DNA of 10,341 nucleotides from Veillonellaceae bacterium UBA5809 (lineage in GTDB: Bacteria; Bacillota; Negativicutes; Veillonellales; Dialisteraceae), in NCBI GenBank assembly GCA_002417965.1, contig DIDD01000143.1, positions 1,213-11,553 of the forward strand, in the 5' to 3' direction. Below the pieces are notes generated by a model. That model was not told the origin of the DNA, searched no databases, and was given only the letters and a program-made list of their open reading frames with translations. Positions 1 through 7,217 of this stretch are shown here, piece by piece (the stretch's first letter is position 1; every line of letters begins with the position of its first letter). A program made the translations under genes and the position numbers.

Positions 1-2159
1 CCGCGCATGCCGGCCAGCTGCTTAATCTGCTGTTCATTGCCCCGGGCCCCGGACTGCGCCATCATCGTCAGAGGATTAAATTTATTCATACTCCTGATCA
101 TGGCATTCTTGACTTCATCAGTTGCTTCAGTCCAAATTTCGACTGTCTTTCTGTATCTTTCATCATTAGTAATCAGACCGCGTCTGAAATACTGCTTTAC
201 CCGCTCTACTTCCTTGTCTTTTTCGGCCAGAATCTGCGGTTTTTCTTTCGGCACCGCCACATCATTGATCCCGATAGAAATACCGGAAATCAAAGCATAG
301 TGGAATCCCAGTGATTTAATGCTGTCCAGCAGATCACCGGTTGCCTTGAAGCCCAGCTTGCGGAAACAGGTATTGACAAGCTTGCCCATCTGTTTCTTGT
401 CAATGGTCACACCCAGTCCTTCACGCCCGTCTTTCCTCTTATAAAAGAACCGGAGTTCCTCAGCAATGGCATAATTGAAAATCATACGTCCCGGTGTAGT
501 GATGACACGGCCATGTCCGGGAATACGGACCTGGATAAACTCATGTACCTTGACCTGTTTCAGGTTATAAGCCAGCATCACTTCATCATAACCGGTAAAT
601 GCCCTGAGATGATCCACATCCAGCTGATCTTCATCATCAGCTACAATGGTCAGATAATACGATCCCAGTATCATATCCTGCGAAGGAATAGCCACCGGCT
701 TTCCGTCTTTTGTAGAAAGAATATTGTTAATGGACAGCATGAGGGTTCTTGCTTCTGCCTGTGCTTCTACAGACAGGGGCAGATGACATGCCATCTGATC
801 GCCGTCGAAGTCGGCATTATATCCGGGGCACACCAGGGGATGCAGCTTAATGGCGCGGCCTTCCCACAAAATTGGTTCAAAAGCCTGAATTCCCAGGCGG
901 TGCAGTGTCGGTGCCCGGTTCAAGAGCACCGGATGCTCTTTAATGACATCTTCCAGAACTTCCCAGACTCCCGGCGCCAGTTTGTCAACCTTCTTTTTAG
1001 CTACTTTCAGATTATTGGCCATGCCCCGTGCAATCAGCTCATGCATGATAAAAGGCTTAAACAGTTCAATGGCCATTTCCTTCGGCAGTCCGCACTGGTA
1101 CATTTTCAATTCCGGCCCCACCACGATAACCGAACGTCCTGAATAGTCAACACGCTTGCCCAAAAGGTTCTGACGGAACCGTCCCTGCTTGCCCTTCAGC
1201 ATATCTGACAGGGATTTAAGGGGCCGGTTGCCCGGTCCGGTGACAGCACGTCCGCGGCGCCCATTATCAATCAGGGCATCTACCGCTTCCTGAAGCATAC
1301 GTTTTTCATTACGGATGATAATTTCCGGCGCGCCCAATTCCAGGAGCCTCTTCAAGCGGTTATTCCGGTTAATAACCCGGCGGTACAGATCATTCAGATC
1401 ACTGGTAGCGAACCGGCCGCCGTCCAACTGCACCATAGGTCTCAAATCCGGCGGAATCACCGGGACTACAGTCAAAATCATCCACTCAGGACGGTTTCCT
1501 GACTTAATGAAAGACTCCACTTCTTCCAGACGGCGTATGGTGCGGATCCGTCTCTGACCGGAACTGGATTCCAGATCCTCTTTGAGTTCTGATTCCAGTT
1601 TCCCCAGATCAATCCTTTTCAGCAGCTTCTGAATGGCTTCCGCACCCATTTCTGCCTGGAATGACCCCCTGCCGTATACTTCTGCTGCTTCCTGATATTC
1701 ACTTTCACTGAGCAGCTGCTTTTCAATCAGCTTGGTACTTCCCGGATCTGTCACAATATAGGCGGCAAAATAAAGTACTTTTTCCAGAGAACGGGGTGAA
1801 ATATCCAGAATCAGGCCGATTCTGCTGGGAATTCCTTTAAAATACCAGATATGTGATACGGGAGTGGCCAGTTTAATATGCCCCATACGCTCCCTGCGCA
1901 CTTTAGAACTGGTTACTTCCACACCGCATTTGTCACAAACGGTTCCTTTATACCGGATCCTTTTATACTTCCCGCACCGGCATTCCCAATCTTTGGTCGG
2001 TCCGAAAATCCTCTCACAGAACAACCCATCCGTCTCGGCTTTTAACGTTCTATAGTTGATCGTTTCCGGCTTGGTAACTTCGCCATGGGACCATTCCAGA
2101 ATTTTTTCCGGGGAGGCGATGCCGATTTTCATCGAATCAAATTCATTTACGTCTAACAA
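1..2159 (-). CDS. rpoC: DNA-directed RNA polymerase subunit beta' (N-terminal 719 residues; cut by window edge)
   Basis: The largest subunit of bacterial RNA polymerase forms the clamp and half of the catalytic cleft. The visible part runs from the N-terminus to the conserved QLAGMRG stretch, a little over half of the protein; the bridge helix and trigger loop lie beyond the window. The zinc ribbon is present with C60, C62, C75 and C78. The catalytic Mg-binding motif NADFDGDQM sits at residues 448-456, with D450, D452 and D454. The KGKQGRFRQNLLGKRVDYSGRS-type core and the HPVLLNRAPTLHRLG stretch are intact. I chose the TTG start at 2159 because it gives MLDVNEF, the N-terminus known for Firmicute RpoC, and because AAGGAG (2174-2169) lies 9 nt upstream. 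The ATG at codon 10 is too internal. The gene follows rpoB by 26 nt and is co-transcribed with it. Around the active site the wording is slightly unusual (CPGYNADF, MACHLPLS). No frameshift was seen. Identification is certain. Confidence 0.98.
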   Translation of the reverse strand, partial: MLDVNEFDSMKIGIASPEKILEWSHGEVTKPETINYRTLKAETDGLFCERIFGPTKDWECRCGKYKRIRYKGTVCDKCGVEVTSSKVRRERMGHIKLATPVSHIWYFKGIPSRIGLILDISPRSLEKVLYFAAYIVTDPGSTKLIEKQLLSESEYQEAAEVYGRGSFQAEMGAEAIQKLLKRIDLGKLESELKEDLESSSGQRRIRTIRRLEEVESFIKSGNRPEWMILTVVPVIPPDLRPMVQLDGGRFATSDLNDLYRRVINRNNRLKRLLELGAPEIIIRNEKRMLQEAVDALIDNGRRGRAVTGPGNRPLKSLSDMLKGKQGRFRQNLLGKRVDYSGRSVIVVGPELKMYQCGLPKEMAIELFKPFIMHELIARGMANNLKVAKKKVDKLAPGVWEVLEDVIKEHPVLLNRAPTLHRLGIQAFEPILWEGRAIKLHPLVCPGYNADFDGDQMACHLPLSVEAQAEARTLMLSINNILSTKDGKPVAIPSQDMILGSYYLTIVADDEDQLDVDHLRAFTGYDEVMLAYNLKQVKVHEFIQVRIPGHGRVITTPGRMIFNYAIAEELRFFYKRKDGREGLGVTIDKKQMGKLVNTCFRKLGFKATGDLLDSIKSLGFHYALISGISIGINDVAVPKEKPQILAEKDKEVERVKQYFRRGLITNDERYRKTVEIWTEATDEVKNAMIRSMNKFNPLTMMAQSGARGNEQQIKQLAGMR

Positions 2160-2168
2160 TATGTACCG

Positions 2169-2174
2169 CTCCTT
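2169..2174 (-). promoter_or_regulatory. Shine-Dalgarno site that fixes the TTG start of rpoC
   Basis: AAGGAG lies in the 26-nt gap between the rpoB stop and rpoC, 9 nt before the TTG at 2159. No ATG or GTG in the rpoC frame lies nearer to it, which supports initiation at TTG. Confidence 0.8.
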
Positions 2175-2185
2175 TCCGGGAATGC

Positions 2186-2485
2186 TTACTGATGATCATC
2201 ATGATCTTCTATGTTAAATCTGTCTTCGGGAACATCTGTTTCAGCACTGTCGCCGCCTTCATCCCCGTGTTCTGCCTGCGGAGCAGACGGAGTCTGTCCT
2301 GACAGCTGTGATTCCAGCGCATGACGGGATTCGTTCTCGCTGTTTTCTCCCTCCAGCAGTGTGCGGATATTCTCTTCGCCGGCACGTCCGCTCTTTTCTC
2401 CCCAATGCTCCCCGGATCCGCCAAATCCGCTTTCGATGTCTTCTTCATCCAGCTCTTTGATGACAACCTCTTCACCGTTTTCATT
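2186..2485 (-). other. Acidic, low-complexity C-terminal tail of RpoB
   Basis: The last 99 residues, after the conserved LKELQSIGLDVRIL, are rich in Glu, Asp, Gly, Ser and Asn and end EDHDDHQ. The segment resembles no domain I know and is probably disordered. Other Firmicute RpoB proteins have a shorter acidic tail; that of Bacillus is about half as long from memory. A role in holding basic partners is possible but is only inference. Confidence 0.7.
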
Positions 2486-5400
2486 GAGGATCCTTACATC
2501 AAGTCCGATACTCTGAAGTTCTTTCAGCAGAACCTTAAACGATTCAGGCACACCCGGCGCCGGTATATTTTCGCCCTTGACAATTTTTTCATAAGCCTTG
2601 ACACGTCCGATCACATCATCAGACTTTACTGTCAGTATTTCCTGCAGTGTATAGGCCGCTCCATACGCTTCCAGGGCCCATACTTCCATTTCTCCGAAAC
2701 GCTGTCCGCCAAACTGTGCTTTGCCGCCCAGGGGCTGCTGTGTGACCAGCGAGTAGGGACCTGTTGAACGGGCATGGATTTTATCATCAACCAGATGATG
2801 CAGCTTCAGCATGTATTTCCAGCCCACGGTAACCCGCCCGTCCAGCGCTTCACCTGTCCGCCCGTCATACAGAACGGTCTTGGCATCATCCGGCAGATCC
2901 GCCGCTTTCAGCGTTGCTGCCAGGTCTTCATCACGGCAGCCGTCAAAAACAGGTGTCGCAATATGAATTCCCGATGCATCCGGTTCCGGCATGCCGTACC
3001 GTTCCATATCATAGCCTGCGTCAATCAGACGCTGTCCGACTCCGGGGTCACCGCCGCGGATTTCTTCACCCAGCATGTGGCAGGCCCAGCCCAGATGAAT
3101 TTCCAGAATCTGTCCGATATTCATTCGGGAAGGAACCCCCAGCGGGTTCAGCACCAGATCCACAGGACGTCCGTCAGGCATAAAAGGCATATCCTCTACA
3201 GGAAGAACCCTTGAGCACACGCATTTATTCCCATGACGTCCGGCCATTTTATCGCCTTCATGAATCTTTCTCTTCTGTGCAATATAGACACGCACCAGTT
3301 TATTGACGCCCGGCGCCAGTTCGTCTCCGTTCTCACGGGTAAACACCTTGACATCCACCACTTTGCCGAACTCACCGTGGGGAACACGCAGCGATGTATC
3401 ACGCACTTCTCTTTCTTTATCTCCGAAAATGGCTCTGAGCAGTCTTTCTTCCGGCGTAAGTTCAGTTTCACCCTTGGGGGTGACTTTGCCGACCAGAATA
3501 TCACCGGGCCTTACATCGGCCCCTACAGCAATAATGCCGTTTTCATCAAGATATTTAATGGCGTCTTCCCCGACAGACGGAAGCTGGCGTGTAATTTCTT
3601 CATCGCCCAGTTTGGTGTCGCGGGCATCGCACTCATATTCTTCAATGTGAATCGATGTATAAAGATCATCCTTGCAGAGTTTTTCTGAAATCAGCACAGC
3701 ATCTTCGTGGTTGTATCCTTCCCAGGAAACGAAGGCCACCAGCACATTGTGCCCCAGCGCCAGTTCCCCGCCGTCAGTGGCCATGCCGTCCGCCAGTGTC
3801 TGTCCGGCTTCCACATGATCGCCGCGGTAGACAATCGGCCTCTGGTTGATACAGGTACTCTGATTGGAACGCATGAATTTAATCATGTCATAGGTATCTG
3901 TTTCCCCACTATCTGTAAGGACAACAATTTTTTTGCCCGTAACGCGCGACACAGTGCCGGAACGTCTGGCCAGGATACACACCCCGGAGTCCTGAGCTGC
4001 CACGAACTCCATTCCGGTACCCACGAGAGGCGCCTCAGGACGAAGGAGCGGAACTGCCTGACGCTGCATGTTGGCGCCCATCAGAGCCCGGTTCGCATCA
4101 TCGTGTTCCAGAAACGGTATCAGCGATGTACCAATAGATACTACCTGTTTCGGAGATACGTCCATGAGATCCACTTTGTCCGGATCGGCTTCCAGCACAT
4201 CCTTACCGCGGCGGCTGGCTACATTCTTATTCTTAAACCAGCTGTTTTCATCAAGCGGCTCATTAGCCTGCGCAATGGTTTTATCTTCTTCATAGTCCGC
4301 CGTTACATACATGCACTCATCCGTTACATGACGGCCCTTCCTGTCCACCCGGCGGTACGGTGTCTCTATCAGTCCGTATTTATTGATGACCCCGTAATTG
4401 GACAGAGAGGAAATGAGTCCGATATTCGGACCTTCAGGCGTTTCTACCGGGCACATTCGCCCATAATGAGAATGATGCACGTCACGGACCTCAAATCCTG
4501 CCCTTTCTCTGGACAGTCCGCCCGGTCCCAGAGCAGAAAGACGTCTCTTATGTGTCAATTCTGCCAGCGGATTAGTCTGGTCCATGAACTGGGACAGCTG
4601 GCTGCTACCGAAAAATTCTTTGATGGAAGCCACTACCGGACGTATATTCACCAGGGCCTGCGGTGTCATTTTATCCTGGTCCTGTGTTGTCATCCGTTCA
4701 CGGACAACCCTCTCCATGCGGGACAGCCCGATGCGGAACTGATTCTGAAGGAGCTCACCCACACAGCGGACACGGCGGTTTCCCAAATGATCGATATCAT
4801 CAGTATGCCCGTATCCCTGCATGAGGTTTAAAAGATAATCAATGTCCGCAATCATATCTTCTTTTGTCAATGTGCGGAAATGATCAGGAAGACTGCTGTC
4901 GTTGCAGATGACCTTAACCAGGGTTCCGTCTTCCTTCTGTGTCATCACTTCCACCAGTCCTGCGCCGTTGAAGACCTGGCTTTCTTCCAGCTTTTTCATG
5001 GCTTCTTCATCCAGCAGGACATCCGATTCCACAATGACTTCTCCGGTTTCATGACTGACAATCGGCTCCGCCGTAATATGGCCCTTCAGACGTGACTGCC
5101 ATCCCAGCTTTTTCCCAGCTTTGTAGCGTCCCACTCTGGCCATGTCATAGCGGTGCGGATCATAAAACAGATTATGCATAAGCACCGTGGCGCTTTCCAC
5201 CGTCGGGGGTTCGCCGGGACGGAGTTTTTTGTAAATTTCAATCAGCGCTTCATCTTGTGTTTTCGTCGGATCTTTTTCCAGCGTACGCTGGATATGGACA
5301 TCATTGGCAAAGAGTTTTAAAATATCTTCATCCGAAGAATACCCCAATGCCCTGACAAGAATGGTGGCCGGCATTTTCCTGTTGCGGTCGATTCTGACTG

Positions 5401-5935
5401 CCACGGCGCCGGTTGCATCGGACTCCAGCTCAATCCATGCTCCGCGGTTGGGGATAACCTGGCCGCTGTAAATTGTTTTTCCCAGATTATCAATTTCACT
5501 GCTGAAATAAACGCCGGGGGAACGCACCAGCTGCGAAACGATGACACGTTCTGCTCCGTTAATAATAAAAGTACCCGTATCTGTCATGATGGGGAAATCA
5601 CCCATAAACAGCCTGTGTTCTTTGATTTCCCCGTTTTCTTTATTGACGAGCCTGACTTCTACTTCCAGCGGCGCCGAATAAGTGGCATCCCGTGACTTGC
5701 ATTCTTCCATGTCATATTTTTCCCTGCCGAAAAAATAATCCCCGAAATACAGTGCCCACTTATGCGCATTATCCTCGATCGGTGAAATATCGTCGAAAAC
5801 ATCCCGAAGTCCTTCCTTCTGAAACCACTCGTAAGATTTCGTCTGGAGATCCAGCAGATGGGGCATTTTCAACACTTCATCCGCCCTCGCATACGTGTAT
5901 CTCTTTCTTGTGCCTGCCTGTTCAGGTCTGAACAT
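2186..5935 (-). CDS. rpoB: DNA-directed RNA polymerase subunit beta
   Basis: The second-largest RNA polymerase subunit (1249 aa) forms the other half of the catalytic cleft and carries the rifampicin pocket. The rifampicin region starts with GSSQLSQFMDQ at residue 443. Q449, D452, H462, R465, S467 and L469 correspond to E. coli 513, 516, 526, 529, 531 and 533 and look wild type. The active-site GYNHEDA motif carries E744 and D745. GDKMAGRHGNK carries K896 and K904 (E. coli K1065 and K1073). The residue after K904 is Cys905, where Gly is normal. The conserved C-terminal clamp segment (PLGGKAQFGGQRFGEMEVWA) is present, followed by a 99-residue acidic tail. I chose the ATG at 5935 because GTGAGG lies 6 nt upstream and MFRPEQAGT matches family N-termini; the frame stays open to a TTG at 5989. 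The gene is preceded by its own promoter and a structured leader, not by rplJ-rplL. Identification is certain. Confidence 0.98.
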   Translation of the reverse strand: MFRPEQAGTRKRYTYARADEVLKMPHLLDLQTKSYEWFQKEGLRDVFDDISPIEDNAHKWALYFGDYFFGREKYDMEECKSRDATYSAPLEVEVRLVNKENGEIKEHRLFMGDFPIMTDTGTFIINGAERVIVSQLVRSPGVYFSSEIDNLGKTIYSGQVIPNRGAWIELESDATGAVAVRIDRNRKMPATILVRALGYSSDEDILKLFANDVHIQRTLEKDPTKTQDEALIEIYKKLRPGEPPTVESATVLMHNLFYDPHRYDMARVGRYKAGKKLGWQSRLKGHITAEPIVSHETGEVIVESDVLLDEEAMKKLEESQVFNGAGLVEVMTQKEDGTLVKVICNDSSLPDHFRTLTKEDMIADIDYLLNLMQGYGHTDDIDHLGNRRVRCVGELLQNQFRIGLSRMERVVRERMTTQDQDKMTPQALVNIRPVVASIKEFFGSSQLSQFMDQTNPLAELTHKRRLSALGPGGLSRERAGFEVRDVHHSHYGRMCPVETPEGPNIGLISSLSNYGVINKYGLIETPYRRVDRKGRHVTDECMYVTADYEEDKTIAQANEPLDENSWFKNKNVASRRGKDVLEADPDKVDLMDVSPKQVVSIGTSLIPFLEHDDANRALMGANMQRQAVPLLRPEAPLVGTGMEFVAAQDSGVCILARRSGTVSRVTGKKIVVLTDSGETDTYDMIKFMRSNQSTCINQRPIVYRGDHVEAGQTLADGMATDGGELALGHNVLVAFVSWEGYNHEDAVLISEKLCKDDLYTSIHIEEYECDARDTKLGDEEITRQLPSVGEDAIKYLDENGIIAVGADVRPGDILVGKVTPKGETELTPEERLLRAIFGDKEREVRDTSLRVPHGEFGKVVDVKVFTRENGDELAPGVNKLVRVYIAQKRKIHEGDKMAGRHGNKCVCSRVLPVEDMPFMPDGRPVDLVLNPLGVPSRMNIGQILEIHLGWACHMLGEEIRGGDPGVGQRLIDAGYDMERYGMPEPDASGIHIATPVFDGCRDEDLAATLKAADLPDDAKTVLYDGRTGEALDGRVTVGWKYMLKLHHLVDDKIHARSTGPYSLVTQQPLGGKAQFGGQRFGEMEVWALEAYGAAYTLQEILTVKSDDVIGRVKAYEKIVKGENIPAPGVPESFKVLLKELQSIGLDVRILNENGEEVVIKELDEEDIESGFGGSGEHWGEKSGRAGEENIRTLLEGENSENESRHALESQLSGQTPSAPQAEHGDEGGDSAETDVPEDRFNIEDHDDHQ

Positions 5936-5941
5936 CCCACG

Positions 5942-5947
5942 CCTCAC
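5942..5947 (-). promoter_or_regulatory. rpoB Shine-Dalgarno, overlapping the stop codon of a candidate leader ORF
   Basis: GTGAGG lies 6 nt before the rpoB ATG at 5935. It decides this start over the upstream in-frame TTG at 5989 and GTG at 5947. The TGA of the candidate leader ORF (5946-5944) is embedded in it, so a ribosome finishing the leader would stop directly on the rpoB initiation site. Confidence 0.65.
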
Positions 5948-6048
5948 CCTTTCAAAACAAAAATGCAAATTTCCTGGTCTATTGTGCAACCGGACAAAAT
6001 AAGCAAGGTTGCTGAGAAACCTTGCTTATTTTCCTGAATGCTGATCAA
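5944..6048 (-). CDS. Candidate 34-codon leader ORF in front of rpoB (uncertain)
   Basis: An open frame starts at TTG (6048) and ends with TGA at 5946-5944. It encodes 34 residues beginning MISIQENKQGF and ending FVLKG. GAGG within AAAGAGGAG lies 5 nt before the TTG, a plausible but slightly close ribosome site. The frame runs through the whole leader hairpin and ends inside the rpoB Shine-Dalgarno, 8 nt before the rpoB ATG. No known protein family is recognised, and no run of a regulatory amino acid codon is seen. A frame this short can arise by chance, so the case rests on its placement only. If translated, it would melt the hairpin and couple translation to rpoB. Confidence 0.25.
   Translation of the reverse strand: MISIQENKQGFSATLLILSGCTIDQEICIFVLKG
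5996..6032 (-). promoter_or_regulatory. Perfect 15-bp hairpin in the rpoB leader (possible attenuator)
   Basis: On the minus strand AAAATAAGCAAGGTT (6032-6018) pairs perfectly with AACCTTGCTTATTTT (6010-5996) across a 7-nt loop, TCTCAGC. The hairpin lies about 60 to 98 nt after the predicted rpoB transcription start and about 60 nt before the rpoB ATG. The A-rich left flank and T-rich right flank look like an intrinsic terminator, but the T run is only four bases and sits inside the stem, with GTCC following. Attenuator, RNA-processing site or stabilising element are all possible. The inverted repeat itself is certain; its function is not. Confidence 0.7.
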
Positions 6049-6099
6049 CTTCTCCTCTTTAATATTTATTATAAATAGTAAGGACTATTGCAATGACAT

Positions 6100-6128
6100 A
6101 TTTTATCATTATATCGTTTTAATGTCAA
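6100..6128 (-). promoter_or_regulatory. rpoB-rpoC promoter (housekeeping sigma type)
   Basis: A perfect -35 TTGACA (6128-6123) is followed by a 17-nt spacer and -10 TAAAAT (6105-6100). A TGn extension directly precedes the -10 (TGATAAAAT). Transcription is predicted to start near 6093, giving a leader of about 158 nt. The upstream DNA is AT-rich, as for a strong promoter. A small inverted repeat, CTGTG/CACAG (6135-6150), lies just upstream of the -35; its role is unknown. Confidence 0.85.
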
Positions 6129-6181
6129 TATTTTCTGTGCCATTTCACAGTTTTATCGATATAAAATTTTTCTTCATAAAG

Positions 6182-6224
6182 AAAAAAACGTCATGGGATA
6201 TTAAAATATTCTATCCTCATGACG
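6182..6224 (-). terminator. Intrinsic terminator of the argCBDF operon
   Basis: On the minus strand CGTCATG (6224-6218) pairs with CATGACG (6195-6189). After a single bulged A, GGATA pairs with TATCC, giving a 12-bp stem with an 11-nt AT-rich loop. Seven T residues (6188-6182) follow directly, then CTTT. It lies 72 nt after the argF stop and before the rpoB promoter, so it should insulate rpoB from arginine-regulated transcription. The reverse orientation lacks a T run. Confidence 0.92.
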
Positions 6225-6296
6225 ATATGTTTTCTGCTCCGGCGAAAGACCTTACGGTCCCCTTATTATTGGTATATATAATTATATATATCAGCT

Positions 6297-7217
6297 TTAT
6301 GCTTCACTGCATGTTTCTCCAAGAAGAAGTACCAGAACTGCTTTCTGCGCATGAAGCCGATTTTCTGCCTGATCAAAAATTTCTTTGCTGTGCTGTTCCA
6401 TAATATCAGCTCCGATTTCCATCCCTCTGTGTGCCGGAAGGCAGTGCATGACCATAACTGTGGAAGCGGCCGCTTCCACAGTTTCTTTGTTAATTTGATA
6501 TCCAGAAAAATCCACATTTCTCTGGAGCGCTTCATTCTCCTCTCCCATGCTGGCCCATACATCTGTATACAATACATCCGCCTGATCAGCCGCCTCCTGT
6601 ACATCGGATGTGCACTGGAAACGTCCGGTCTTATCAGCCCATTTCATAATTCCGCTGTCCGGTTCATATCCGGGAGGACAGGCAATGGAAACTTTCATAC
6701 CCATTTTAATTCCTCCTACTATAAGGCTGTTTGCCATATTATTGCCGTCTCCGACAAAAGTCAGCTTCAGGCCTTCCCATCCTCCCTTATATTCCCGTAT
6801 CGTCTGCAGATCAGCCAAAACCTGGCAGGGATGAGCGTAATCTGTTAATCCGTTAATGACAGGAATTGAACCCCATTTCGCCATTTTTTCCACATCGCTC
6901 TGGGCAAAGGTCCTGATCATGATTCCATCCAGATAGCGGGACAGCACCCTTGCCGTATCCTCAATGGGTTCTCCCCGCCCCAGCTGCGTATCATGGGCGC
7001 TCAGAAAAAGAGCTTCCCCGCCCAGCTGATACATGCCCGCTTCAAAAGAAACCCGGGTCCGTGTCGAGGATTTCTGAAAAATCATTCCCAGTGTCTTACC
7101 CTTCAGTTCTTTATTTCTTTTCCCCTTTTTTTTGTCCTTCTTCAGCTGATCCGCCAAATCGATAATATCCTCAATTTCATCAGATGACAGGTCCTCCATT
7201 TTCAACAGATGTTTCAT
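6297..7217 (-). CDS. argF: Ornithine carbamoyltransferase
   Basis: This cytoplasmic enzyme transfers the carbamoyl group from carbamoyl phosphate to ornithine, making citrulline. At 306 aa it has normal length. The carbamoyl-phosphate loop SSTRTR is at residues 50-55, HPCQ at 129-132, the ornithine-binding DVWASMG loop at 219-225 and the catalytic HCLP motif at 258-261. The SMG loop and HCLP separate it from aspartate carbamoyltransferase. An anabolic role is inferred from its place in the biosynthetic operon; no arginine deiminase genes are nearby. The start ATG overlaps the argD stop by 4 nt (ATGA). Its Shine-Dalgarno (GGGGTGG, 4 nt upstream) is only fair, so it probably relies on translational coupling. 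It is the last gene before the operon terminator. Confidence 0.97.
   Translation of the reverse strand: MKHLLKMEDLSSDEIEDIIDLADQLKKDKKKGKRNKELKGKTLGMIFQKSSTRTRVSFEAGMYQLGGEALFLSAHDTQLGRGEPIEDTARVLSRYLDGIMIRTFAQSDVEKMAKWGSIPVINGLTDYAHPCQVLADLQTIREYKGGWEGLKLTFVGDGNNMANSLIVGGIKMGMKVSIACPPGYEPDSGIMKWADKTGRFQCTSDVQEAADQADVLYTDVWASMGEENEALQRNVDFSGYQINKETVEAAASTVMVMHCLPAHRGMEIGADIMEQHSKEIFDQAENRLHAQKAVLVLLLGETCSEA

Larger units (their letters stand above)
5936..6296. other. argF-rpoB intergenic region (361 bp)
   Basis: This is the only long stretch without a firm gene. From the argF side it holds: a perfect 18-bp AT palindrome directly after argF (6273-6290); a small hairpin GACC-TTAC-GGTC (6248-6259); the argF terminator (6182-6224); an AT-rich stretch; the rpoB promoter (6100-6128); and the leader with hairpin and candidate leader ORF. 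No rplJ, rplL or remnant of them is seen. An open frame on the plus strand (6038-6403) crosses the terminator and argF and looks spurious. Confidence 0.85.

Noticed and set aside
513..1142. 209-codon plus-strand frame opposite rpoC
   Set aside because: It is antisense to the RpoC active-site region, including NADFDGDQM, and has no independent evidence.
4526..4609. Possible rifampicin-resistance change in RpoB
   Set aside because: The positions matching E. coli Q513, D516, H526, R529, S531 and L533 are all wild type; only conservative differences (such as T454, A458, L460) are seen.
3707..4831. 374-codon open frame on the plus strand inside rpoB
   Set aside because: It is fully antisense to conserved RpoB coding sequence, has no recognisable domain and no supporting ribosome site. 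Long antisense frames are common opposite codon-biased genes.
5936..5989. 18-residue N-terminal extension of RpoB from the TTG at 5989
   Set aside because: The ATG at 5935 has a Shine-Dalgarno at the right spacing and matches family N-termini, while the TTG lies just after the leader hairpin with no ribosome site.
6108..6113. TATAAT in the rpoB promoter spacer as the true -10
   Set aside because: It would stand only about 8 nt from TTGACA, too close for a sigma-70-type promoter; TAAAAT at 17 nt fits. A separate upstream -35 for it was not evident.
6038..6403. 121-codon plus-strand frame between rpoB and argF
   Set aside because: It runs across the rpoB promoter, the argF terminator and the argF 3' end. 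Its hydrophobic composition comes from AT-rich noncoding DNA.
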